In this document: positions 1 to 7,354 of the stretch, in pieces
How positions within the stretch are numbered: position 1 is the stretch's first letter
Layout of the letters: the number at the start of each line of letters is the position of its first letter
Source: JANNNF01 sp040385825
GTDB taxonomy: Bacteria; Pseudomonadota; Alphaproteobacteria; Rhodobacterales; Rhodobacteraceae
DNA: 38,657 nt
Reading direction: 5' to 3'
NCBI GenBank assembly: GCA_040385825.1
Contig: JAZKGQ010000033.1
Location: forward strand, 1 to 38,657
Notes under the pieces: generated by a model
The model's database searches: none
The model's input: only the letters and a program-made list of their open reading frames with translations
What the model was told of the DNA's origin: nothing
Made by a program: the position numbers and the translations under genes

Positions 1-195
1 GATGCGCCCAAACCGCCCACATATCCCTTCATCATTCTAGCAATGTCAAAGAGCGATCATTCAGACAAAAATTCCAAGGGGCGCTAGGTTCTAGCGCTTC
101 CTCGAAGGCCTTGTCTTCAGATTTTCCGGATCGTCCTGGCTGCTTTCGCTGCCGCTTCTTTCCGTCACCGTCGCTGTTTCACTTCGGTAAGGCGG
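1..195 (-). other. Probable rRNA operon 5' leader (partial, 16S lies beyond the left edge)
   Basis: Read on the minus strand, the end of the window carries a boxA-type element and then a stretch resembling the leaders that precede 16S genes in Rhodobacteraceae (a GATATGTGGGCGGTTTGG-like segment near the edge). No 16S sequence is inside the window. A 7-bp perfect inverted repeat with a 3-nt loop (81-87 with 91-97) lies within the leader and could be a processing or folding element. There is no protein gene in 1-363; the open frames there show no codon bias or recognisable product. The leader reading is inference from signal order: promoter, hairpin, boxA. Confidence 0.6.
44..54 (-). promoter_or_regulatory. 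boxA antitermination element
   Basis: The minus strand reads GCTCTTTGACA, close to the bacterial boxA consensus TGCTCTTTAACA that recruits NusB/NusE to rRNA transcripts. It lies about 140 nt downstream of the candidate promoter, where boxA is expected in an rRNA leader. Confidence 0.65.
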
Positions 196-224
196 TGTTT
201 AGGCCGCACCGCCAAAAGCCGCAA
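196..224 (-). promoter_or_regulatory. Candidate rRNA operon promoter
   Basis: On the minus strand TTGCGG (219-224) and TAAACA (196-201) are separated by exactly 17 nt, a good alphaproteobacterial housekeeping promoter. A T-rich run just upstream could be an UP-like element, and a GC-rich discriminator follows the -10, as expected for a growth-controlled rRNA promoter. An inverted repeat (191-197 with 207-213) overlaps the -10 region. Transcription would run leftward out of the window. Confidence 0.55.
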
Positions 225-363
225 GAGGAAAAAACACCGAAGATCACATTTTCTTCGCAAACCCCGATTATTCTGCAAAATCTTGGGGTTGGCGAAATTT
301 TGACCAATTGGCCGGCCCGATTTGCGCAACTTTCTTAACGGCGCGCACGCTTTATCCACAGAC

Positions 364-990
364 TCAGGCCGCCTTTGCGCCGAACAGGCCGCGGCGTGAC
401 AGGCTGCGGAGGACTCGGGCCAGCAACAGCGCCGCCACGATGCCGGCATAGGTCAGGGGTTGCAGGCTCCAGACCTTCACCAGCATCAGATAATGCACCG
501 CGCCCGCGATTCCGGCCACATAGGCCAACCGGTGCAGCCGCCCCCAGGCCTGCGGTCCCATCGCCCGGATCGCGCGGTTGCTGGATGTCACCGCCAGGGG
601 CAGCATCGCCAGCAGCCCGATCATGCCCACGATGATGTACTGCCGCTTGTAGAGGTCGGCCACCACCTCGGACCAGCGCAGCCCCATGTCCAGCCAGACC
701 CAGGCCACCAGATGCAGCACGATATAGAAGAACGCGATCAGCCCGATGGCCCGCCTGTGCTTGATCAGGTTCACCCCCAGCCACCGCAGCGGGGTGATGC
801 ACAGGCTGGCGATCAGAAACTGCAAGCCGCGTTCGCCAAGCCCCCGCTCTATCGCCTTTACCGGGTCCGCCCCCAGCCCGTTCGACAGCGCCAGCCACAG
901 CAACCACAGCGCAGGCAAGGCACCCACAGTATAGACGGCCCAAGATGGCACCTTGCGCGACAGCGCGTTCACCCGGTCCACGACAGACAT
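364..990 (-). CDS. msrQ: MsrQ, heme-binding membrane subunit of the MsrPQ methionine sulfoxide reductase
   Basis: The product is 208 residues, the usual MsrQ length, with about six hydrophobic segments and conserved histidines in helices (IVLHLVAW near 90-97, RLHRLAYVAG near 151-160, AVHYLML near 164-170) that would ligate b-type heme. In this family MsrQ takes electrons from the respiratory chain or a flavin reductase and passes them to periplasmic MsrP, which repairs oxidised methionines in envelope proteins. The chosen ATG overlaps the msrP stop by one base, indicating translational coupling. A longer frame upstream of this ATG lies inside msrP and was rejected. Assignment is strong from both the sequence and the msrP neighbour. 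Confidence 0.95.
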   Translation of the reverse strand: MSVVDRVNALSRKVPSWAVYTVGALPALWLLWLALSNGLGADPVKAIERGLGERGLQFLIASLCITPLRWLGVNLIKHRRAIGLIAFFYIVLHLVAWVWLDMGLRWSEVVADLYKRQYIIVGMIGLLAMLPLAVTSSNRAIRAMGPQAWGRLHRLAYVAGIAGAVHYLMLVKVWSLQPLTYAGIVAALLLARVLRSLSRRGLFGAKAA

Positions 991-1901
991 CAGTAATCCA
1001 CCGCCAGATCCTGCCCGGCGTACAGGCTCGCCACCTGATCGCCATAGCCATTGTACATCAGCGTGTCCTGCCGCCCGGCAAACAGCCCCGCCCCCACCCG
1101 GCGTTCCGAGGCCTGGCTCCAGCGCGGATGATCGACGCCTGGGTTCACATTGGCATAGAATCCATACTCGCTGGGTTGCAGCATGTTCCAGGTCGTCGGC
1201 GGCATCTCGGTCACCAAGGAAATCTTCACGATGCTCTTGATGCTCTTGAACCCGTATTTCCACGGCACCACCAGACGGATCGGCGCACCGTTCTGGTTCG
1301 GCATCGGCTCGCCATACAACCCCGTCGCCATCAGGGTCAGCGGGTTCATCGCCTCGTCCAGCCGCAGGCCTTCGCGGTAAGGCCATTCGATCCCGCCAAC
1401 CGATTGCTGCCCCGGCATCTGTTCAGGGCGCACCAGCGTTTCAAACGCCACATATTTCGCCCCCGGTTGCACACCCACCTTTGCCAGCAGATGCGACAGC
1501 TCGAACCCGATCCAGGGCACCACCATCGACCAGGCCTCGACACAGCGGAAACGGTAGATCCGTTCCTCCAAGGGCGCGTCCTTCAGAATATCGGCCAGAC
1601 CGTAAGTGCCGGGCTTGTCCACCAACCCGTCAATCACCACCGACCACGGGTCCACCACCAGCCCCCCGGCATAGGCGGCGGGGTCTTCCTTGCCATAGCC
1701 GAACTCGTAATAGTTGTTGTAGGTCGTGATCTCTTCCAGCGTGTTCGGGGCCTCGTCGGTCGAGAGCGCACTTTTGGCAGCCTCGATCTTCGCCAGCCCC
1801 GGCAGCGGCGCCAGCGCGGCCATGCCACCGGCCAGCAGCGCGCGGCGGTTCAGCCAGGTTGCCTTGGGCGTCACATCGGACCAGTTCATTGCCTTCGCCA
1901 T
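990..1901 (-). CDS. msrP: MsrP, periplasmic molybdopterin-dependent methionine sulfoxide reductase catalytic subunit
   Basis: A 303-residue product. The N-terminus carries a twin-arginine signal (RR at 19-20 followed by a hydrophobic stretch with GG), so the folded Mo-cofactor protein would be exported by Tat. The sulfite-oxidase fold is visible: the YRFRCVEAWSMVVPW segment holds the molybdenum-ligating cysteine, and DHPRWSQASERR lies near the C-terminus. The ATG at 1901 has an AAGGGG-like ribosome site about 9 nt upstream; an in-frame ATG at 1976 would lie upstream of the proximal promoter and was rejected. It forms a two-gene operon with msrQ, and two ECF-like promoter motifs precede it. 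Confidence 0.95.
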   Translation of the reverse strand: MAKAMNWSDVTPKATWLNRRALLAGGMAALAPLPGLAKIEAAKSALSTDEAPNTLEEITTYNNYYEFGYGKEDPAAYAGGLVVDPWSVVIDGLVDKPGTYGLADILKDAPLEERIYRFRCVEAWSMVVPWIGFELSHLLAKVGVQPGAKYVAFETLVRPEQMPGQQSVGGIEWPYREGLRLDEAMNPLTLMATGLYGEPMPNQNGAPIRLVVPWKYGFKSIKSIVKISLVTEMPPTTWNMLQPSEYGFYANVNPGVDHPRWSQASERRVGAGLFAGRQDTLMYNGYGDQVASLYAGQDLAVDY

Positions 1902-1966
1902 CGTCTCGACCCCTTGCACACATGTTCCCAGCAAAGATGACCGCTCCTTGGCAAAAGGCAAAGCAT

Positions 1967-1992
1967 TCCGGCTCACATCTGCGCCACGTTAC
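1967..1992 (-). promoter_or_regulatory. Proximal ECF-sigma-type promoter of msrPQ
   Basis: On the minus strand GTAACG (1987-1992) is followed by 16 nt and CGGAA (CGGA at 1967-1970). This is close to the GTAACC-N16-CGAA motif that I recall for the Caulobacter ECF factor SigF regulon. Transcription would start near 1957-1960, giving a leader of about 57 nt before msrP. Confidence 0.5.
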
Positions 1993-2019
1993 TGTAACAT
2001 CGGGCTGTACCCCGGTTCC

Positions 2020-2045
2020 TTCGGGGCACATCGCCCTCACGTTAC
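2020..2045 (-). promoter_or_regulatory. Distal ECF-sigma-type promoter of msrPQ
   Basis: On the minus strand GTAACG (2040-2045) is followed by exactly 16 nt and CGAA (2020-2023), an even better match to the SigF-type motif. The -35 boxes of this and the proximal copy are 53 bp apart and share an eight-base block (GTAACGTG on the minus strand). Confidence 0.55.
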
Positions 2046-2214
2046 ATGACGCGCGATCACATGATTATGACTGGAAATGTCGGCGAAGCCCGGCTTAGGG
2101 CGCAATCTCCGCCCGCACAGCCCTGCACACGCAAAAGTGGCACTGAACCAAACCGCCCTGCCGGACATATCTCTCCCATGCCAATACCGGCACGATCCTA
2201 TGGGAGTGACACCA

Positions 2215-2697
2215 ATGATCCGCAGAACCTTTCTGGCCCTGACCACCGCCATGGCACTGTCCGGCCCGGCTTTCGCTGACGGCCATTCCAAGGACATCGT
2301 CGATACTGCCGTCGCCGCAGGCAACTTCACCACCCTGGCCGCCGCCCTTGGCGCGGCCGGTCTGGTTGAAACGCTGAAAGGCCCCGGCCCGTTCACCGTG
2401 TTCGCGCCGACCGACGCCGCCTTTGCCGCCCTGCCCGCAGGTACCGTCGAAGACCTGCTGAAGCCGGAAAACAAGGACAAGCTGACAGCCATCCTGACCT
2501 ATCACGTCGTGCCCGGCAAGGTCATGTCCACCGACCTGACCGAAGGCATGATGGCCAAGACCGTGCAAGGGTCCGAGGCCACCATCACCCTTGACGGCGG
2601 CGCCAAGATCGACGGCGCAGCCATCTCGACCGCCGATATCGAGGCCTCGAACGGCGTGATCCATGTGATCGATCAGGTGATCATGCCCAAGATGTAA
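2215..2697 (+). CDS. Secreted fasciclin (FAS1) domain protein
   Basis: A 160-residue protein with a Sec signal peptide (about 1-21, ending AFA-DG) and one FAS1 domain filling the rest. FAS1 hallmarks are present: an H1-like segment PGPFTVFAPTDAAFAALP, the central TYHVVPGKV segment, and the terminal ASNGVIHVIDQVIMP. FAS1 domains mediate adhesion or protein contacts in the envelope; the specific role here is unknown. The ATG at 2215 is preceded by GGGAG; upstream in-frame ATGs would place non-secretory sequence before the signal peptide. It is divergent from msrPQ and monocistronic. Confidence 0.9.
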   Translation: MIRRTFLALTTAMALSGPAFADGHSKDIVDTAVAAGNFTTLAAALGAAGLVETLKGPGPFTVFAPTDAAFAALPAGTVEDLLKPENKDKLTAILTYHVVPGKVMSTDLTEGMMAKTVQGSEATITLDGGAKIDGAAISTADIEASNGVIHVIDQVIMPKM

Positions 2698-2718
2698 GCC
2701 GCCCTTCGGCGCAATCCC

Positions 2719-2746
2719 GGCCCGCCCCTGGCAACGGGGGCGGGCC
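2719..2746 (+). terminator. Hairpin terminator after the fasciclin gene
   Basis: A perfect 10-bp GC-only stem (2719-2728 with 2737-2746) with an 8-nt loop, 22 nt after the stop codon. The following bases are not a strong T-run, so termination efficiency is uncertain. Confidence 0.6.
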
Positions 2747-2821
2747 GTTCCACATGTTCAACGCCGCCATGGATTCTCTACAGCCCGTTTCGCCAATGCC
2801 CTGCGGCTTTCGCATTGGTGA

Positions 2822-2882
2822 AAATATCCCACAGGGGGGCAACATTGCCCGGCAATGTTGCGTGGGGGACGTGAAGTCCCCC
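2822..2882. repeat. AAATATCC-led double-hairpin element, copy 1
   Basis: The element reads AAATATCCCACAGGGGG, then a variable inverted repeat (GCAACATTG with CAATGTTGC), then GTGGGGGACGTGAAGTCCCCC, which itself folds as a 7-bp stem (GGGGGAC/GTCCCCC). It fills the gap between the convergent fasciclin and crotonase genes. Its flanks match copy 2 at 24104-24168 while the central palindrome differs. Confidence 0.75.
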
Positions 2883-2898
2883 CTCGCCGCCTCCCCCT

Positions 2899-3498
2899 TC
2901 ACCCGATCAGCCGCTTGATCGCCGCCACATGCCCCGCCTCGGCCGTCAGCACATCCGCACACAACCCCGTCGCCACCCCCAGAACGTCGTCGGCCACCCG
3001 GTCCACCAGCCCCCAGGCCAGCGCCTCGTCCACCCCGATCCTGCAGCCCGCCATCAGGATCATCCTGGCGCGTGCAGGCCCCACCAGCGCCACCAGCCGC
3101 CGGGGGTCGGACGGTTGCGGCAAGAACCCCAGCCGCATCACCGGATAGAAGAACCACGCCCCCGGCACCGCCACCCGCAGATCGCAGGCCAGCGCCATTC
3201 CCATCGCGCCCCCGGCCAGCGTGCCGTTCAGCGCGGCAATGGTCAGGCCGGGAAAGGCGGCGATGCGCGCCGACAGGCGTTCCCACGCCGGGTCCACGCC
3301 AAGGCCCGCCTGCATTTCCTCAAGGTCCGCCCCCGCCGAAAACACCCTGCCCGCGCCGGTGATGATCAGCGCCCGCCCCGTGGCCCCGGCCACCGCCTTG
3401 TCCAAATCCACCAGCATGGCACGGGTCAGCGCATTTGCCTTGTCGGGCCGCTGCAAGGTGATGATCCGCAGCCCGCCCGCGTCCTGCACCCCGATCAT
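2899..3498 (-). CDS. Short crotonase-fold (enoyl-CoA hydratase/isomerase family) protein
   Basis: The product is 199 residues against roughly 255-260 for typical members, and it ends about where the C-terminal helical region would begin. Both oxyanion-hole segments are present (FSAGADLEEM and NGTLAGGAMGMALACDLRVA), so an acyl-CoA-like thioester probably binds. The two glutamates that serve as acid/base in classical hydratases are not seen: the equivalent segments read FYPVMRLG and ARARMILMAG. A hydratase reaction is therefore doubtful; isomerase, hydrolase or other crotonase chemistry is possible. The ATG overlaps the upstream SDR stop in an ATGA arrangement, so the two genes are co-translated. 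Confidence 0.8.
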   Translation of the reverse strand: MIGVQDAGGLRIITLQRPDKANALTRAMLVDLDKAVAGATGRALIITGAGRVFSAGADLEEMQAGLGVDPAWERLSARIAAFPGLTIAALNGTLAGGAMGMALACDLRVAVPGAWFFYPVMRLGFLPQPSDPRRLVALVGPARARMILMAGCRIGVDEALAWGLVDRVADDVLGVATGLCADVLTAEAGHVAAIKRLIG

Positions 3499-4238
3499 GT
3501 GATCAGGCCCACGGCGCGGCGGATGCCCTCGTCCCGCAGGCTGATCTCCTGGCCGAGATAGCCGTCCGCCTGCGCCCCACACATCCACAACAGGCAGCGC
3601 GCAGGCCAATCGGCCGGGATGTGAACCGCAGGATCCAGCGCCGCGACCGGGTTGATGCCGCTGGCCTTGATCTTGACCTGCATGTCAGTCGCCACGGTGC
3701 CGGGCGACAGGCCCATGATCCGCAAGCCGGCCCCCGCTTCTTCCAGATGCGCGGCGCGGGTCAGCATCGCCGCCCCGGCCTTCGACGCGCAATAGGCGCT
3801 CCACCCTTCCAGCGGGTTATGCGCCGCCCCCGAGGAAACCGTGATGATCGTGCCCGACCCTTGCGCCTTCATGCCCGGCAGCACAGCCCGCATCCCGTTG
3901 AACACGCCGACAAGGTTGATCTGCATGGCCTGCGCCCAATCGCCGGGATCGGCCTCCGCCAGCCGCGAGATCGGCTCGATCACCCCTGCATTTCCGATCA
4001 GCGCATCAATCCGGCCCATCCGTGCCAGCACGGTCTGCACCGCCGCCTGCATCGACGCCCAGTCCCCCACATCGCAGGTCACGGCCATCGCCCCCGGCAG
4101 TTCCCCCGCCAGCGCCGCGATGTCGTGGCCCGTGCGCGCCAGCAGCGCCACCCGCCACCCGGCCCCGGCAAACACCCTTGCCGCCGCCGCCCCGATGCCC
4201 CGGCTTGCGCCCGTGATCACCACCACCTTGCCATCCAT
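3495..4238 (-). CDS. Short-chain dehydrogenase/reductase (SDR)
   Basis: A 247-residue classical SDR. The nucleotide-binding TGASRGIG is near residues 9-16, NAG near 90, the catalytic serine in VSSGAAHNP and the YCASK active-site pair about 13 residues later. LARTGHD after strand 2 suggests NADP(H) preference. The ATG at 4238 begins the standard MDGKVVVITG opening; a much longer open frame upstream runs antisense through the DUF2125-like gene and was rejected. It is the first gene of a two-gene operon with the short crotonase, suggesting a role on acyl-CoA or acyl-chain substrates, but the substrate is not identifiable. Confidence 0.9.
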   Translation of the reverse strand: MDGKVVVITGASRGIGAAAARVFAGAGWRVALLARTGHDIAALAGELPGAMAVTCDVGDWASMQAAVQTVLARMGRIDALIGNAGVIEPISRLAEADPGDWAQAMQINLVGVFNGMRAVLPGMKAQGSGTIITVSSGAAHNPLEGWSAYCASKAGAAMLTRAAHLEEAGAGLRIMGLSPGTVATDMQVKIKASGINPVAALDPAVHIPADWPARCLLWMCGAQADGYLGQEISLRDEGIRRAVGLIT

Positions 4239-4376
4239 CGCCCGATCCTTCCGCCACCGAAACCGCCACCCCGTACAAAGCTGTCTACCGCAACACGCCG
4301 ACACAGGTAATCCCTTGACGCCTTGCCGCTTCGGGCCGACGATGCGCGCCATAAATTTCAACGGAAAGGCTTCGTT

Positions 4377-5900
4377 ATGGCACTGTGGAAACTGGCGGGC
4401 AGCACAGCCCTTGTGTTGGTGATTGGTGGCTCGGGCGCACAGGCGGAAATTACCCCCGAACAGGTGTGGGAAAACTGGCAGGCCCTGATGGCCTCGTCGG
4501 GGCAGACGGTCACCACCACCTCGGCCACCCGTGATGGTGATACGCTGGTGGTCGAAGGGCTGACCTTCACCGCCAATGATGGCGAAGGCACCGCGATGAC
4601 CGGCACCATCGACGAGGTGAACTTTGCCGATCTGGGCGACGGCACTGTCGAGATCACCATGTCCGACAGCTATCCCATCACCCTGTCCTTGCCCGCAGGC
4701 AGCGCCGAAGGCGACACCCCCACCACCCTGACCATCGCCGTGTCGCAGCCCGGCCTGTCGATGATCGCAAGCGGGGATGACGCTGAAAGCAGCTATGATT
4801 TTGAAGCCCCCACCCTGAACCTCAAGATCGAGGCAGTCGAAGGCGTTGCCGCCAGCGCCGTCGATCTGGTGGCCGATGTCACCATGACCGGGCTGGAGGG
4901 GGCCTATACCCTGACAAAGAACGGCGATGCCAATGATCTCGACTCCAGCTTTGCCGCGGCCTCCACCTCTGTCGTGGTCAGCGCCAAGGATCCCGAAACC
5001 AACGGCGATGTGCGGCTGACGGCCTCGGTCGCCGATATGGCGGGCACATCGACCGGCACGCTGTTGCCGACGGTGGATATGGCCGACATGGTGGCCGCGC
5101 TGAATGCGGGCTTTGCGATGGACAGCGCCTTTACATTTGGCAAGACCGCCTATGACTTTGGCCTGACCGAAGACGGCAAACCCACCCAGATCACCGGCTC
5201 TGTCGACAGTGGCGAATTTCAGGTCGGCATGGACAAGACCCGCATCACCTATGGCACGGGGGTAAAGAATGTCGTGCTGTCGATGTCGGGCGCCGACATT
5301 CCCTTCCCCAAGCTGGACGTGACCTATGGCGAGGGGGCGTTCAAGGTGATGATGCCGGTCGCCAAATCCGACACCCCGCAGGATTTCACCTTTCTGACCC
5401 GCATCGTCGACATGGATCTGCCCGACGAGATCTGGGGTATGTTCGATCCGACCGGCGCTTTCCCGCGCGATCCCGCCACTGTGATCATCGACACCAAGGG
5501 CACCGGCAACTGGGCCTTCGACATCATGGACCCGGTGCAGCAAGAAGCCCAGGGCGACAAGACTCCGGGGCAGATCAACAGCCTTGAAGTCACCCAACTG
5601 GAAGCCCGCGCCGGAGGGGCAGAGGTCAAGGGCACCGGATCATTCACCTTTGACAACACCGATCTGGTCACATGGGACGGGGTGCCGACGCCGACGGGCA
5701 AGATGGACCTGACGATCAAGGGGGCCAACGGCGTGCTGGACAAACTGGTCGCCATGGGCATGGTGCCCGAAGATCAGGCCATGGGCGCGCGCATGATGAT
5801 CGCCATGTTCGCCAAACCGGGTGCCGGGCCGGATGAGCTGACATCCTCGCTGGAATTCAAGGACAAGGGCTTTTTCGCCAACGGCCAGAAGCTGCGCTGA
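4377..5900 (+). CDS. DUF2125-like periplasmic protein
   Basis: A 507-residue protein with a clear signal peptide (about 1-22, ending AQA-EI). The mature part is acidic, rich in Thr, Asp and Gly, and built from many beta-strand-like stretches, as in the DUF2125 family of alphaproteobacterial envelope proteins. I place it there from overall resemblance and size, not from a diagnostic motif. No catalytic signature is visible. The ATG at 4377 has a GGAAAGG ribosome site; the upstream frame start would bury the signal peptide. A strong terminator follows, so it is probably monocistronic. Confidence 0.65.
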   Translation: MALWKLAGSTALVLVIGGSGAQAEITPEQVWENWQALMASSGQTVTTTSATRDGDTLVVEGLTFTANDGEGTAMTGTIDEVNFADLGDGTVEITMSDSYPITLSLPAGSAEGDTPTTLTIAVSQPGLSMIASGDDAESSYDFEAPTLNLKIEAVEGVAASAVDLVADVTMTGLEGAYTLTKNGDANDLDSSFAAASTSVVVSAKDPETNGDVRLTASVADMAGTSTGTLLPTVDMADMVAALNAGFAMDSAFTFGKTAYDFGLTEDGKPTQITGSVDSGEFQVGMDKTRITYGTGVKNVVLSMSGADIPFPKLDVTYGEGAFKVMMPVAKSDTPQDFTFLTRIVDMDLPDEIWGMFDPTGAFPRDPATVIIDTKGTGNWAFDIMDPVQQEAQGDKTPGQINSLEVTQLEARAGGAEVKGTGSFTFDNTDLVTWDGVPTPTGKMDLTIKGANGVLDKLVAMGMVPEDQAMGARMMIAMFAKPGAGPDELTSSLEFKDKGFFANGQKLR

Positions 5901-5919
5901 TCCTTTCACGGTCCACAAG

Positions 5920-5950
5920 GCCCCCGCATCAGGTGCGGGGGCTTTTCTTT
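5920..5950 (+). terminator. Rho-independent terminator after the DUF2125-like gene
   Basis: A 9-bp perfect stem GCCCCCGCA/TGCGGGGGC with a 5-nt loop is followed by TTTTCTTT. It lies 19 nt after the stop codon and separates the gene from pmbA. Confidence 0.9.
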
Positions 5951-6010
5951 GCGCGCTTGCACCGCCTTGCCTGCCGGACTACCTCTTTCCCGGTACAACC
6001 GGAGCCGCGC

Positions 6011-7354
6011 ATGACCCCCTCTTTGACCGACCTGACCGATGCCTTGCTGGCCGCCGCAAAACGGGCCGGGGCGCACAGCGCCGATGCGCTGGCGGTGTCG
6101 GGCACCTCGCTGTCGATCGACATTCGCGCCGGGGCGCTGGAACAGGCCGAACGGTCCGAAGGGGTCGAGGTCGGGCTGCGGGTGCTGATCGGCGGGCGGC
6201 AGGCCTGCGTTTCAGCGTCAGACACCTCGCCCGCCACGCTGAACGCTTTGGCGGAACGCGCGGTTGCGATGGCGAATGAGGCCCCGGAAGACCCCTGTGC
6301 CGGGCTGGCCGATGCCGGGCAACTGGCAGCGTCGTGGGATCTGACGGCGCTGGACCTGTGCGATCCGTCGGAGGAACCCACCGCAGCACAGCTGGAGCAA
6401 GACGCCCGCAGCGTCGAGGCCGCGGCAATGGCCGTGGCGGGGATACGCCAGGTCGAGGCCTCATCAGGCTATTCCCGCCGCCAGATGCACATTGCGGCAA
6501 CCAACGGCTTTCAGGGCGGCTATGCGCGGTCGTCGCGCAGCATGTCGGGCGTGGCCTTCACCGGCACCGGCACGGCGATGGAGCGGGACTGGGCAGGCGA
6601 AGGACGGGTTTATGCCGCCGATTTGCCAAGCGCGGCGGGTATTGGCACGCTGGCAGGCGAACGCGCGCTGATGCGGGTTGGGGCGGTCAAGCCGCAGACC
6701 GGCACCTATCCGGTGCTGTTTGACGAACGGGTCGCGGCAAGCCTGATCGGCCATCTGCTGAGCGCGGTGAACGGCTCGGCGATTGCACGCGGCGCGTCCT
6801 GGCTGCGCGACGCGAAAGACACGCAGGTTCTGCCCGCCGGGTTTTCCGTGGTCGAAGATCCGCACCGCCCCCGGATCGGGTCATCCCGGCCCTTCGACGC
6901 CGAAGGCCTGCCGACACAGCGCCGCGCGATCGTGCAGGACGGCGTGCTGACCGGTTGGGTGCTGGACCTTGCCACGGCGCGCAAGCTGGGAATGGCCTCC
7001 ACCGCCAATGCGTCCCGCGGCACCTCGGCGCCGCCCTCGCCCAACACCACCAACATCGATCTTACTCCGGGGGCTTTCACCCGTGACGACCTGATCGCGC
7101 AGATGGGAACCGGGCTGTTGATCACCTCGATGATCGGGTCGACCATCAACCCCACCACCGGCGATTATTCGCGCGGGGCGGCAGGGTTCTGGGTGGAACG
7201 TGGCGTGATCAGCCACCCGGTCAACGAATGCACCATTGCGGGCAACCTGCGCGACATGCTGCTGCGGATGGTGCCTGCCAATGACGCGCGGGATCATCTG
7301 TCGTTCCGCGTGCCGTCGATCCTGATTGATGGGATGACCCTTGCCGGCGCATGA
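6011..7354 (+). CDS. pmbA: PmbA/TldE-type TldD/E family protein
   Basis: A 447-residue protein matching PmbA length (about 450). Family features are visible: an N-terminal segment with VEVGLRVLIGGRQ, a central SRSMSGVAF region, and the conserved C-terminal part with AGFWVERGVISHPVNECTIAGNL. PmbA (TldE) pairs with TldD to form a metallopeptidase that degrades unfolded peptides and matures some peptide toxins; the HExxH zinc site is in TldD, and none is seen here. The chosen ATG follows a GGAG ribosome site and lies after the previous terminator. Its end overlaps the next gene by 14 nt, so the two are likely co-transcribed. Confidence 0.9.
   Translation: MTPSLTDLTDALLAAAKRAGAHSADALAVSGTSLSIDIRAGALEQAERSEGVEVGLRVLIGGRQACVSASDTSPATLNALAERAVAMANEAPEDPCAGLADAGQLAASWDLTALDLCDPSEEPTAAQLEQDARSVEAAAMAVAGIRQVEASSGYSRRQMHIAATNGFQGGYARSSRSMSGVAFTGTGTAMERDWAGEGRVYAADLPSAAGIGTLAGERALMRVGAVKPQTGTYPVLFDERVAASLIGHLLSAVNGSAIARGASWLRDAKDTQVLPAGFSVVEDPHRPRIGSSRPFDAEGLPTQRRAIVQDGVLTGWVLDLATARKLGMASTANASRGTSAPPSPNTTNIDLTPGAFTRDDLIAQMGTGLLITSMIGSTINPTTGDYSRGAAGFWVERGVISHPVNECTIAGNLRDMLLRMVPANDARDHLSFRVPSILIDGMTLAGA

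Noticed and set aside
1988..1998. GTTAC-T-GTAAC palindrome as a repressor operator
   Set aside because: Its left arm (CGTTAC) is already explained as the -35 box of the proximal ECF-type promoter, and no regulator gene is adjacent. A dual role is possible but unsupported.
3495..5597. 700-codon open frame on the minus strand
   Set aside because: Only the last 247 codons encode a protein (the SDR). The rest runs antisense to the DUF2125-like gene and has no family features; long antisense frames are common at this GC content.
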